Of a DNA stretch of 64,000 nucleotides, positions 46,901-58,340 are shown one piece after another (within the stretch, counting starts at the first letter, position 1; the number at the start of each line of letters is the position of its first letter). The notes under the pieces are model-generated. The model saw only the letters and a program-made list of their open reading frames with translations, was not told where the DNA came from and made no database searches. The stretch is from positions 35,685,706-35,749,705 of the forward strand of contig NC_045139.1 in the NCBI RefSeq assembly GCF_008831285.2, given 5' to 3'. The translations under genes were made by a program, and so were the position numbers. Origin of the DNA: Nymphaea colorata. Taxonomy: Eukaryota; Streptophyta; Magnoliopsida; Nymphaeales; Nymphaeaceae.

Positions 46901-49900
46901 ACACAATTGAGATACACACTTTTCTCACCTGCACCTAAGCTTTTTAGAAATGTTGTACCTGCATCCACACCCACGTGATATAGGATTGAGCCAATTTCAT
47001 GATAAGACATCAATCTTTCAATTTCAATAAAATCGGACTCTTGTGGACGTCTTAAATTTGTGTTTGTAGAAGGACATGTCCAACGACCAAAAAGTAGATT
47101 TTCCAGTTTGTGTTTGGTTTGTTCTACTTGGAGTCAAAGTTTATATCCTGGTTTGTTCAATGAATTTGCTTCCTTAGCAAGCTTTAAATTTAACTTTGGT
47201 AATTTATGTCTTAAAATAAGGAAGACTCTGCACGTTGGAATAGTCAATAAAAATTTGCTTTTCCTGTGGATTTGTTCATTTAAAGTTTAAAAATAATCTT
47301 GTTGATTTTAAGTCTATCAACAAAAGGAGACACCATCGGTTGAAAGGAATATCATTCTGTGTTAAACTGTGCATATCTTTGCAAGCATTGTTTTGTATAT
47401 ATGCTCTAATGCACTAGCATTGTTTCTGATTTATCCATTGAGATTCTCTTATTTGTTGCAACTTGCAACCATGTGCTTTCATAATATACCTCTCCTGAAA
47501 CTTTTCAGTTTCCAAATTCTTCCCTGCTATCCCTTGTTTATCTTGTTTTTTCAATAAAATTTGGCCGGCCGATATCCTTTTTTTGTATGCTATCTTATTT
47601 GAAGTATTTGACAAAATTGGAAAATCCTTTGTATGTTGATTATGTGAAAACTTATTGATGTTCTGCCTGTTTTAGGTAGTTTAGGGAAAAAGATTTTTAG
47701 GTTCAAAATAGGAATGATGGTTTATGTTAGAGTGATATGCTTAACTATCCTAGTTATTTGTTAAATGGAAAAGAATGATGGTCATGGTTGCTGGCTTCTT
47801 CAGTTTAGAGGGTTCTTAGTATTTGCTCCAGATAAGTGAAGCATAATCATTTAACAGTAACATCACCTCAGAGTTATTCCTTGTCAGTTGATAGGAGCGA
47901 TACTCTGAATCAGGATCATGGGGAAGTACTTTTTGATCATTTTTACCAACTTCAAGCCCTTATTTATTTGAACTGCTGCATTCTCGAGGTGGTCACATTG
48001 AGAATTGTGCCACTGCATAGCCCTGTCCTATGAAAGTAGCTTTTTAACTTTAAATTATGTTTTTTATCGTGTTATATGCACCATTGCCCTGTTTATTTAC
48101 TGTCCTAAGGCATCTTCTCTACAATTAGAATGAGAACTCAATTTAAGTGTAATTCTTGGAATGTGTTTAGACTTTTTTCTCAAGCTTCTTTGGAAAAAAA
48201 TCCTGTTCAAAGATTAAATCTATAATATAGCTAAATTTTTGTGATTTCATTCCAAAATTTTGTCAACAGAAAGGTGAAATACCATAATGTAAATGATATA
48301 ATATTTGACATTTTGGACTGTTTCATATTTGTAAGGTTTTCACTTTTAGCAGTGTTCTTTTTGTAAGAGAATAAAATCTGGAGGTACTTCTGAATATGGT
48401 GCAAGGAATCATTGCCTGTCCTTTTTATCCATTGTTTTATGATCCTGTGCTTTATTACGTGAACTTGATCACTAGTGATAATAGTTATTTGGTCTTATTC
48501 CAGCTCCTCTTTCTCTTGCTGTCTCTCTCTGTAACATAAATAGGCATGCTCGCCTGTTGCATGAGTGCAGAGTGTGGATGTGGGTGCAGGTCTGTTATTT
48601 TACAAAAGGATCTTGGGTGTGGGTGGTGTATGTATATATGTAATTTATGGTTATGCGTTTGTTTCACCTTTCTCTCTATATATATGTGTACAAATTACAA
48701 ATATGAAACAAAATTAACAAATATATAACCATAAATTATTGGTAACTGCATCCACATGGCACCTGGCATGCACTCTACTCAGGAGTGGCAGCCTATTTGC
48801 AGCACTGATGTGATAACATGTGATTGCACATAAAATAACAACTCCATAGAACATGGGATTAGTGATCCATAGATCATTCTCTTTCTCTAAATGGCGGCTT
48901 TTATTTTGTTTTCCTTTACGTGGGCTCAGAATTTCTCCTGTTTTTTACTATTTGGTATGATCTATTCTACCAAGGGCTATGGTTATTCCTCATCTGTGTA
49001 ATAAGATGTCAAATCACTGACCTGGTCAGATAAAGATTGATACTAGAGTCACTAGTCCCCATTTTCTTTCCGGGTATATTTCTGTTGAAGCATTTTCTTT
49101 GGGGAAAGCTTGGAAGCCTTAAATTTGAAAATAAAATAAGGGCAAAATAATACATTTTCTGGAATTTTTCTTGGAAAATATGAAGAAACAATGAAAAAGG
49201 GGATTCTTTGCTTGTGCCACCTCAAATTTGTCTTCTAATGTACCAAGATATAGGATCCAAAAACCATAAAAATCTGGTCTCTTGATTAGAGTTTATGAGT
49301 TGGACATCCAAGATCGGTAATTTCAAAACCCTCGTAAAATCGTTCCTACACATTTGATTTTCATTTTTCTTTGAGTTATATAAATTTGGATATTTTGTAT
49401 CCATTATATGATTAGATTTGTGCAAAGCACCACGAACTGTACTGGGGAGCCAGGTGGTACAGTCGGCAAGATAAAAGTGGGAAGGATTAGTTGTCCATGA
49501 GAAAGGTACTAAAAAATGTTAGAAGAAACAATTTCAAAAATTCTTGCATAAATAGCACAATATTTTGCATATTTTATGATATTTTTCAATATCATGTTAT
49601 CTCTCCAATGTTATTGGCTCCAGCTAGTTGCTGATGTCATCAAGATGTTTTCAAAATATTGCAGCATCAATGAGTATGTCACTTGCCACCTTAAGAGGCA
49701 TTGGTTTTTCAAGTGGTTTATTGTTTATCCTTTTGGCACTGTCACTAACATCTTAAAATTGTCATTTTGAAGCCAGTCACAAATTTAGGGCTCGCCAAGT
49801 TTCAAAGGTATTGATGTCACGATAACAACCTCATGAGCAGCTTCAGTATCCTTATTCAGATGCATTTTCCGGGGCATCTATTTGCGGCACGCAGTTTCAA

Positions 49901-50245
49901 AAGAATAGTGTTGTGCTATAGGTTCACAAATATCAGCCTTATAAGTGGCTTCAACTACCATTAGTTGATGTGTTTGAGGCTACTAGTTGTTGCACTTGTG
50001 TATTGATAGATCCATCCTGGTACTTATGGTGGTGAACTGAAAGACTGTCAAGTTGAAGGTGGTCCAGGAGTTACAGTATTTTGGGTGCATCTCTTGGCAT
50101 AATTTGCTAGGTGAGGTCAAGAGTTCAATGCTTTTGAGTGCATCTCTTGGCATAATGCTGAAATATCTATGGCAGACCCCAGAATTTCTATTAAGAGAAA
50201 AAAATGTACATTCTTGAAATTTATATATATGTATATATATTCATA

Positions 50246-50283
<38 letters not shown>

Positions 50284-51117
50284 CATGTAACTTATGTTGG
50301 AGGTTCCATGCGGAGAGGGTGAATCCACTCTTGCTAAATTCAAAGGCCATCTTCTTGCCATAAATATCTCCCAAGATCCTTCGCTGAAACACTACATTAC
50401 AAATGTTGGGTCTAAGATCCATTACAGGCCCCAAGGGCATATGATGCCCTTAAACTGATGTGAGAACTCAAGGAGCTCCATGCTTCAACATTGTAGTGCT
50501 TGCAACTTTTCTTCTGAGGCATCAATGGAAGATGTGTTACCTGGATGGCTGCATCGGATAGTTGGTAAGAAAGCTAGATAGCGAGTACTTGTAGATTTAT
50601 TTATTGTTTTCTCATTAGACAGAATTTGCTTTGACTTTGATATGCATCGTGAAGGAGAAGAAATTTTTGTGATTGCAGCATTGTGCAGCTGCCCTGCATG
50701 CTTTGTACTTGTTCTGTGTTACCTTTACTGCCTCTGTAATCTGTGGTGTTCTGATGTGCAAGCAGTTCATTTTCGGCTAATGGGTATTAACTTGATGGTG
50801 ATTAGGCTTCGAAGTTCCTTATGGCTTCAGTTTAAACCACATCATATTGCTGCTGGAGCCGTGTTTCTTGCGTCCAAAATTCTTAATATAGACCTGTTTT
50901 CGAGTCAGAGTTTGTGGCAGGAGTTCCAGACCTCGCCGGCAATTCTACAAGGTACTTTGTCCAGATATGTGAAACGGTTGTGCTTGTGTTCTCAGACATC
51001 CCTCCCTTAGTTAAAAGAATACTAGTTTCTGCTCTGCTAAACGGGTTCTTTCTCGTTCGATTTCAAAATGCAGATGTTGTTCAACAATTGATCGAGCTCC
51101 TTGAGTGCAGACAGTGA
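40920..51117 (+). CDS. CYCT1: Cyclin T1 (P-TEFb cyclin subunit)
   Basis: Six coding exons: 40920-41590, 43693-43774, 44362-44496, 44699-44874, 50806-50951 and 51074-51117. They sum to 1254 bp (417 residues) with every junction in phase and all GT-AG. The cyclin T fold begins at about residue 182. Signatures include [15 protein letters not shown] (186-200), [64 protein letters not shown], and [18 protein letters not shown] in the second cyclin box. It should pair with a CDKC kinase in the nucleus to phosphorylate the RNA polymerase II tail. The text is closest to the CYCT1;1-1;3 type (short C-terminus), and the protein ends soon after [11 protein letters not shown]. The 180-residue Ser/Asn-rich N-terminal extension has repeated [16 protein letters not shown] motifs. 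Intron 5 is 5.9 kb. Confidence 0.93.
41591..43692 (+). other. Intron 1 of the cyclin T coding region
   Basis: 2.1 kb, T-rich. Contains a CTT-rich tract (about 42300-42380), a duplicated 'gtgcattttgtgccatgtat' pair (about 42455-42510) and nothing coding that I recognise. Confidence 0.7.
44875..50805 (+). other. Long intron 4 of the cyclin T coding region
   Basis: 5.9 kb, bounded by GAAGG|GTAAGC and GATTAG|GCTTCG. It holds a purine-rich GAGGAA tract (about 46620-46700), a (TA)n region (50224-50278), a duplicated segment of about 27 bp (50069-50157, containing 'gtgcatctcttggcataat' twice), and scattered small frames without domains (for example 45701, 47060, 49576, 50642). I see no nested gene. 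Confidence 0.7.
50224..50278. repeat. Imperfect (TA)n region
   Basis: TA-rich tract interrupted by GTA words and followed by 'gtatgcatg', inside the long cyclin T intron. Confidence 0.9.
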
Positions 51118-51470
51118 GATAACCTGATGATAGGCACACAGTCATAGCTGGGGTTTGAAGTTGAAGCATTGGGGTCAAAGCCTCCTCGTTGAAAAGAGAA
51201 AAGGGAGGGGGATTCTAGTTCAACTGCTCCAAAGGGATGTGTATTATCAACCTTTCTAACAGTAGCTGCTGAGGTGATGTGTCAAGCCGTTACAGTTGGC
51301 AGTTTCCCCTTCCGTTGATTATAAATTGTCTGATATGTCAAATCTTCGTGTCATTTGTTGTCAAAACAGCTTGTACCACCATTTACTAGATATATCAAGG
51401 GTTTGTCATTGATTGTGTGATCAATGGATTCTTTTCATTTGTTTATCGCATGATGCTCTGTGACTGTAAA
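51118..51470 (+). other. Probable 3' UTR of the cyclin T gene
   Basis: Non-coding sequence directly after the stop. The 3' end is uncertain. Confidence 0.35.
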
Positions 51471-53915
51471 ACGTCTTGATAAAAGTGAGGATGTTACGGG
51501 TCTGAAGCCTGCAAAGAAGCGTCTAAGAGTCGCGGCTTGGTCGTTCTTTGATGGGCAGAAATGAGTTTTTTTTTTATCAATCAGAGGACTTCCAATGTCC
51601 ATCAGTGATCCAGGTTTGATCTTAAGCTTACTAAAAAGAAGAAATGAATGCAGGTCTTTTGGGTGAGTGGGTGGAGAATCCCACTGCGAGAACTAGAGAG
51701 AACTAGAGCTGAGCACCCTTCCCCTTTTCCCCCTCCTCTCAAGTGAGGCTGCACAACTAGTAGAGCTATTGTTAGAACGCCATTCGAACTCGACTCATTT
51801 ATAAACCAGTCTAGCTTGAGTTTGTATGTATGCTCGAAATGTTAACAAGTTGAGTTTGAGTTATGAGAACTTCACTCCTTTAAACTCGACACCACACAAT
51901 GAATATTGAATTATAATGAAAAATAATTAAATAAGTAGCAATCGTTTATAAAAACTGAGGCATGCTTAACATAAATGAGTTAAACGAATTGAGTTTAAGC
52001 TCAATGTGTTTTTGTCAAGTCAAGCTTGTTTGTTCAATCGAGTTGGATTCAACTTCGAGTCTAGTCAAGCTTGAGCTGATTTAACTCGAGCTCGACTCTG
52101 CTTGTGTGCTGCCTTACTCTCATGTCTATGACTGTTTGGTGTCTTGGGGGATGTGCCTGCATTATATGCCAACTAATGTATGTTTGCCTTTGCATTTGCA
52201 ACACAGAGATTCAGCACCTCTGAGAATTGAACTGTTCCAATGGCCTGACCCGCTATGCTAAGCTTCTCGCTTCAACAATGGTTTCTTTGTTATTGAAAAA
52301 AATCTACACTTTTAGACAAATCCACGAAGTTGAAAGGTGTCCGCTAAAATTTTCAGTGCATCTGCGGCAGCTTCAAGGCCACTACTGTTGGGTTGCCTAA
52401 CACAGGATGACCACCACTGTATAGGAGGAAAAGGAGCTTAAACTCATATCAGATGTTATAAATAAACTTAAACAGGGCATTTGATTGCGACATATATTTG
52501 TTTTGAGTTGATCTGAAATCTTAGGATTCTAGATTTGAGAATTTCAAGCTCTTAACATTGAACAAGGATTTGAAATCCTTTGCTTGAAAGAAGTAAAAGA
52601 GACATGATGAATTCCAGGTCTTGTATCTTGATTAGTCAAGACTCCTCTTCCCTTGAACTTGAGATCAGTATCTTAAATCCACATGGGTTTAAGGCAAATT
52701 TCATGTTAAATGAGAGATTTAGACTTAAGATTAAGGATAATCAAAGAATCCCAAAGGTTATAAGAATGGATGACCTTCATCGCCATGGAGCACCACCAAC
52801 TTAATTCAGCATGACTGTGTGTATGTGTGTGCATGCACGCACGGGGCCCATAGTACTTTAGCTAGTTCTTTTCCTGTTGACTGCTTCCACTTCATCCTTT
52901 CTAATCACAATGTCTGACTTGAATCAATGGCGTGGGAAGGTTGAGCAGTTGTTTTCTCATGTACAGCGTTTCGTGTACCAGGCGCCAACTTGGGTGGAGA
53001 GTCGTTTTCTTGTGGATCAGATTTCAGCCTGTTAATTTATTTCCCGAACTGCCAAACAGGATCGTGCAGTGTCGCATTTAAGAACTGTGAAATTAATGTC
53101 GTTTAAAAATATCTTAAACAATTAATCAATGAATTGGAGTTATCATATGTCCCATTCCATCGAAACCAGAAAGGCTTTGACATTAATATCTATCCTCTGT
53201 CTTCCTTCACCACGGGGTTTCAGAGGAGATTTGGATTGGATGTTGGTGAATTTGTATCTGGATATGGAATGCTTACTAGTACATCCGAACATGGTTCAAA
53301 TAGATTGGATTACCTGAAAGTAAGACTAGTTCGTAGAAGTCTTTTCATTTATCACTTGGTCGTCAAGGACAAAAAGGAGTATTGGAACTGGAAAAATGTG
53401 ATAGAGGACTTGCATCTTGTACATAAAAATTGCATTTATATTGGATCTTGGCTAGAGAAGAGGTTAAATCTGAGTTAAAATGTTCACCAAAGTTCTACTG
53501 GAAATTGAACTTGGTGTGGCAGATTCCCAACCCCTTGAGAGAGAGAGAGCCATCCATCTGTTTAATCAGCCAGGTCCACTTAAAATATATGGATATATAT
53601 GAGAAAAATAAAATGAAAAATGTGTGAACTAACATGACGAAAATATCTATCATACTTTTTTCATTGTTTTCTTTTAATTATTCATTGAGATAGATCAGAT
53701 GATCCTAGTTAGACAGTTGAGTGACCCTAATGAGTGTGTATATATGAATTCAGAAACATCATTTACACAGAGAAAGAGAGAGAAGGTGGTGGTGTTAGTG
53801 ATGATTCATGGTTTATCGTGTTCGAGAGAAGTTGGTCATAATTATTATAGATGTTTCCACCGGCTCATGAAATGATGATTCTTAACGGCTGTTTCACATT
53901 CAAACTTTACTAAGC

Positions 53916-53920
<5 letters not shown>

Positions 53921-53948
<28 letters not shown>
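53921..53948. repeat. (TA)n microsatellite
   Basis: About 14 AT/TA dinucleotides without interruption. Confidence 0.9.
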
Positions 53949-53952
<4 letters not shown>

Positions 53953-54277
53953 CACACTATATGATTCAAATCAAATAGTTGAAAATTAAAGATCTATGAC
54001 AGGGAGAATCAAAAACCATTGCTAAAAAGCAAAATGAACTGTTGCTGTGCTATGAATTATCATTCAAAGTTTTTATGTTATTTTTTTAATAATATTTTTT
54101 AAAATTTTAGTCTTAATTATTTTTTTATGATAAAATTTTAATTTTTAACTAGACATTTAAAATGTAAATACCTAATTGATAAACGGATATTTTACTAAAA
54201 GCCACATGATTTTTGCCAAATCCTAAAAGACAGCTCATGTTTAAGAAGATTTCGTTTAAGTGCTTTTAGTTCTTGGG

Positions 54278-54330
54278 CAGCGTGTACCTTAATTGGCAGA
54301 GCAGCTTGCTGGCTCGTTGGCCAACACGGG
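54278..54330 (+). mobile_element. tRNA-like fragment, possible SINE relic
   Basis: 'gtaccttaattggcagagc' closely resembles a tRNA D-arm and box A (consensus TAGCTCAATTGGTAGAGC). No box B is visible at the right distance and there is no clear poly(A), so it is a decayed fragment at best. Confidence 0.3.
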
Positions 54331-56539
54331 GGCCATATTGTACTGTTATATATAAAGTGGGGTACTTATGTCATTTTAACCATGAATATATCTTATTTCC
54401 ATTTAAATTCGAATCGAACCTCTTTTCCTAATAAATCAACGTGGCGTACAAACTAAAAAAAGAAATGTTCAATTTTAGTTTCTTTTATTTTTCTCAGATT
54501 CATTCTTGACGTAATATGTAATGTCATCTTACTTGGGACGATTAAATAACATAACACAAGACATCGAAAATGTATCTTTTTTTTTTCTTCCTAAGATATT
54601 TATGACAATTTGTTTCAAAAGACTTCATATATATTCAGCACGGATTAATCTTTAGGTTTCGGATGTCTCGAAGAGACCAATGACAATTTCAATTTTAAGT
54701 TGAATAAATGCATTTAATAGCTTTAAATCAGACCAGGTGAAGTGTTGAATTTAAGAAGTGGTTCTGTTGCTACTTGAAGAATCGTTTGTGTGCTAATCTT
54801 TATTCAACTAATCCCTCCCGTTTCCATCTCTAAATACTTAATATCATCCTATAAGAATTTTTTTTTTTTTTGAACGAATCTTACAATAGAAACGAATTGG
54901 TGAAGCTTTAAGCCTTCAACCAAAAGTAGGGATATGTCAGCAAGAATGAAAATAAAAATCAACATAATAATGACAATAACATCAACAGATTCAAATTTGA
55001 ACCAGCAAGATACGATATGAAGCTTGATAACAACTCTACGAAACTCTGAACTTCAGCCAAAACCTTTGTAAGGTATGAATCCATAGGCCTTGGTATTTCT
55101 AACGAGGAGAAGCCATGACAATCTATTTGAAGTTTTGAACCTGATATTTACTGACAAAAAGGAAATGGTCAACACTCGAGGCTTTTGCAATGGCAGAGGA
55201 CCACCTCAAACTTCACTGTGATTCAAAATTAAATTTCCAAAAGCACTTTTTCAAGCCCAAGGCTTGTACTTTTTCACTGACAAGTGAAGCAGAGTCGCAG
55301 AGATGGTGTGGTTTTAGCAATTTCTCGGCAGGTAAGAGCATATTCCTGACAGATTTGAGCTATTGCATTGGAAATTACAGAATCAACCTCAGCAAATATA
55401 ATCAGTTTCATATTTTAATGGATATGACAGAAGAAGAGCAGCTAATTCCAGCAAAGTTTTTTGTTAGACTTCATAGGATCCTTGTTGGGCTTCAGTCTTT
55501 CTTCCGCTCTTGTCTTTGGCCCAAACGACGATCTTCCACCTCTAAAGACAACAAAATCTGCAACTGGTAATTTTTCTAAGTTTACATTCTCTGTTTCTTA
55601 CTGCAGCAGACAATGTGTTCATCGGTAGTTTCAAGGCAGACAACAGAGTAAAAGATTTTAATATAGGCATAAACTAAAGAATGAATCTGGGCATGCGACA
55701 TGCGCCATAAAAGGCTCAGTTTCACATCTTCGATCTTAAAGGAATTCTGTTTTGTCCTTTGGGTTCCTGCACGCCTGCATTCCTTTTCTCCAGCGCCTTT
55801 GCCATCACAGGCTGAGCCTTCTCTTCAGCTTCTCCTTCAATGGCGTCTTGTTTATGACGGGGAGGCCACCGAAAGTTTTTTTTTTTTTTTTCTCTTCTCC
55901 TGCTTGTCATCAGTTGCAACGATGAGTTTTTGTTCTTTTCTGTGTTCCTTTTATATTCCTAACCCTCTGTCTCTGCCTTTTTTGGGCTTCATTGCTTCTT
56001 TAATGGCGCCTTATATTTTGGTAAGAGAAAAGTAGCCAAACCCGCATCACAAGTCTCTCTCTCTCTCGTTTATGTTAAGAAAGTTGCAACTCATAAAAAG
56101 CTTCTGCTACGATATATATTCCACCGTTCTACCATTCTGCAAGTAAGCGTCTCTCTATCTTCTGCCTTACCCTTTTACTTCTAGAGCTCTTTCTCTCTCT
56201 CGACTGAGTAAGAAAGGAATGGCGAGGAAATGCTTATTCTGATCCTTGTCCTCTGTTGCTTCTAGCTGAAACTCCTCACCCACTCCGTATCTTCTGGGAG
56301 TTTCTCTTTTGCTCATGTACTAAAATTGAAAAGGTTCTGGCAAAAAAAGATTATCACATCTTCATGGCAACTTGAGAGAAGTTGAGTAGCCAAAATACCT
56401 TCAATCTTCAATTCCACAGTCATAAATCCCTTGTTCTTCCTCGAACCCTCCTTATCGCTCTGAAAATTACCTCCTTCCCTGCTTGTAGCTCAAAAATCTG
56501 ACTACCCGCTTACTTTTCTTCCATTAAGCGGCTCCCTAA

Positions 56540-56598
56540 AACTCGTAGGAGGAGGAAGAAGAAGAAGGAGGAGAAGAAGAAGAAAGAGAAGGGGAAAT
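56540..56598 (+). promoter_or_regulatory. GAA-rich 5' leader of the F-box gene
   Basis: Purine-only run of GAGGAG/GAAGAA words up to the start codon. The context GGGGAAATATGGGC gives a favourable A at -3. Purine-rich leaders are common in plant mRNAs; any translational role is inference. Confidence 0.45.
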
Positions 56599-58146
56599 AT
56601 GGGCCAGGCTTCTTCTTCCTCTTGTTCCTCTGTTTCACCATCCTGTTCTGCAACGACCCATCCTGCAACTGAGGGCGAATCCACCAACGCAGACCTCACC
56701 CTCCTCCTCCCGGACGAGTGCCTCGCCACCATTTTCTCCAAGCTCGGCTGCGAGGACCGGAACGCCTCTTCCCTTGCCTGCCGCCGGTGGAAAGCCGTCG
56801 AATCGAAATGCCGACAGCGCCTCATCCTTCGCGCCCGTTCCGACCTCTCCCCCTTCCTTCCTCACCTCCTCCTTCGTTTCGAGAACGTCTCCATCCTCGC
56901 CCTCAAGTGCTCCCGGAAGCTCATCTCCCTCGACGACCGGGCTCTCGCCCGTATAGCTTCCGGCCTCCCGCGCCTTAAGAAACTGAAGCTGAAGGGCTGC
57001 GTGGAGATCACAGACGACGGCCTCCGATCCTTCTCCCTCTCCTGCTCGCCATCTCTGAAGAAATTCTCTTGTGGGTCTTGCGGGTTCGGTGTCCGCGGCC
57101 TCAATTGGATCGTCTCCAACTGCAAAGGGCTCGAGGATCTTTCCGTTAAGCGTCTCCGAAAACTCGACCTCCAACCCCAGTCGCACGCCGCCACCATGGA
57201 GGTGGAGAACGGCTTGCAGAGGCTCTGCCTCAAGGATCTCCACAATGGGCAGCTCTTCTCGCCGCTCATCCGGTCTTCCAAGCGCCTTCGGACACTTATT
57301 GTCTGCCGGAGTGCCGGGGACTGGGACCGGATCTTCGAGGAGACGGCCGACGCCCTCACTGAGCTCACCGAGCTACAGATCGACAATGTGCAATTGGGGG
57401 ACTGGGGTCTCTCAGCGGTCTCAAAATGCCGGAGTTTGGAGGTGCTATTCATCAGCCGGGCGACTGATTGCACCGATGCTGGGATCTCGGCCGTCGCAAA
57501 CGGGTGCAGGAAGCTAAGGAAGATCCATTTGGATGGTTGTAAATTCAATCGTATCGGCGACAATGGCCTGGCCTCAATCGCTGCCAAGTGCTTGGATTTG
57601 CAGGAAATTCTGTTAATGGGGGTTGCTGTGAGTGCTGCCGGGTTGAATTCATTGGCAGAGAACTGCCGGAACTTGGAGAGGATGGCGCTCTGCAATACTG
57701 ATTCCGTCGGGGATGCGGAGATGCTATGTGTTGCAGAGAAATTTGGGGCTCTGAGAAAGCTGTGCGTGAAGAATTGCCCCATCACCGATTCCGGGATCGA
57801 GGTGATCGGATGGGGGTGTCCCAATCTGATCAAATTGAAGGTGAAGAGATGTCGATCGGTCACAAAGGCCAGTATCTGCTGGTTGAAATTGCATCGAAGG
57901 GGGCTTGTTGTATCCATGGATGCAGGTTCAATGACCGGAGGTAGGGAGGAAGAAGCTGCGGCACAGGAAGGTGTAGATGGTGGTGGGCATGGTAGAAGCA
58001 GGAGGGTCACCTCTTCGGCTACTCACTTGGTTTGTGGTAGTAAAGGGACGATGGTTCTCAGGTCTAAGTTGAGCAGCGCTGCTTCAGTATTATTGGTCAA
58101 GAGGGGAAGTGGGTCTTCTTCCACCTCTCATACTGCACATAGATGA
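56599..58146 (+). CDS. SKIP2: F-box/LRR protein, SKIP2/VFB type
   Basis: Intronless, 515 residues, typical for this group. It should act as the substrate-recognition subunit of an SCF ubiquitin ligase. The F-box covers about 35-78: LLLPDECLATIFSKLG and ACRRWKAVESKCRQ contact SKP1/ASK. Leucine-rich repeats of the Cys-containing (AMN1-like) type follow at about 95-430, for example LKKLKLKGCVEITDDGL, LRKIHLDGCKFNRIGDNGL, LRKLCVKNCPITDSGI and LIKLKVKRCRSVTKASI. A Gly/Ser-rich tail closes the protein (about 440-515). The family's known members in Arabidopsis are VFB1-4 and SKIP2. The N-terminus MGQASS fits the N-myristoylation pattern (Gly2, Ser6), suggesting membrane attachment as inference. The coding region is clearly GC-richer than its flanks, which creates long false frames on the other strand. 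Confidence 0.92.
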   Translation: MGQASSSSCSSVSPSCSATTHPATEGESTNADLTLLLPDECLATIFSKLGCEDRNASSLACRRWKAVESKCRQRLILRARSDLSPFLPHLLLRFENVSILALKCSRKLISLDDRALARIASGLPRLKKLKLKGCVEITDDGLRSFSLSCSPSLKKFSCGSCGFGVRGLNWIVSNCKGLEDLSVKRLRKLDLQPQSHAATMEVENGLQRLCLKDLHNGQLFSPLIRSSKRLRTLIVCRSAGDWDRIFEETADALTELTELQIDNVQLGDWGLSAVSKCRSLEVLFISRATDCTDAGISAVANGCRKLRKIHLDGCKFNRIGDNGLASIAAKCLDLQEILLMGVAVSAAGLNSLAENCRNLERMALCNTDSVGDAEMLCVAEKFGALRKLCVKNCPITDSGIEVIGWGCPNLIKLKVKRCRSVTKASICWLKLHRRGLVVSMDAGSMTGGREEEAAAQEGVDGGGHGRSRRVTSSATHLVCGSKGTMVLRSKLSSAASVLLVKRGSGSSSTSHTAHR

Positions 58147-58340
58147 TATTACTGGCGGCATGCAATGAGGCTGTAAAACTAATAGTCAGAGAGGTATATT
58201 TTTGCTTAGCATCAGCCTAATCTTCAAGTGCTCTGTAGGATGGAAAATCCATTTCCCAGTACGAGCACCATCAAGTTGCTGTCAAGATTGAGTTCATTTT
58301 GTTTTGCTTTCTTATATATTCTTGTTCTTCTTTTGTAAGT
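58147..58340 (+). other. Probable 3' UTR of the F-box gene
   Basis: Non-coding, with T-rich sequence and 'tcttatatattcttg' near 58310; a 3' end near 58330 is plausible. Confidence 0.4.

Larger units (their letters stand above)
51471..55600. other. Gene-free repeat-rich stretch
   Basis: Contains the second 'gagctcgag'-type block (about 51775-52100), a foldback relic with 'ttgatctgaaatcttagg' words (about 52480-52760), a (TA)n tract (53921-53948) and a tRNA-like fragment (about 54278-54330). The overlapping frames at 53129-53627 and the frame at 55190-55570 have no domain I recognise. Confidence 0.45.

Noticed and set aside
49440-49490. tRNA/SINE head from 'gccaggtggtacagtcggcaag'
   Set aside because: Box-A-like only; no box B or tail found nearby.
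53129-53627. Overlapping frames as an exon of an unknown gene
   Set aside because: Three overlapping frames on one strand, none with a domain or clear splice sites; likely decayed repeat.
55190-55570. 126-codon open frame before the F-box gene
   Set aside because: No recognised domain, no splice-consistent extension, no leader or composition change. A LINE remnant with a poly(A) near 54861 was considered but no reverse transcriptase motif was seen.
56635-58010. Long reverse-strand frames (202 and 382 codons) opposite the F-box gene
   Set aside because: They are shadows of the GC-rich F-box/LRR coding sequence; only the plus frame shows family motifs.
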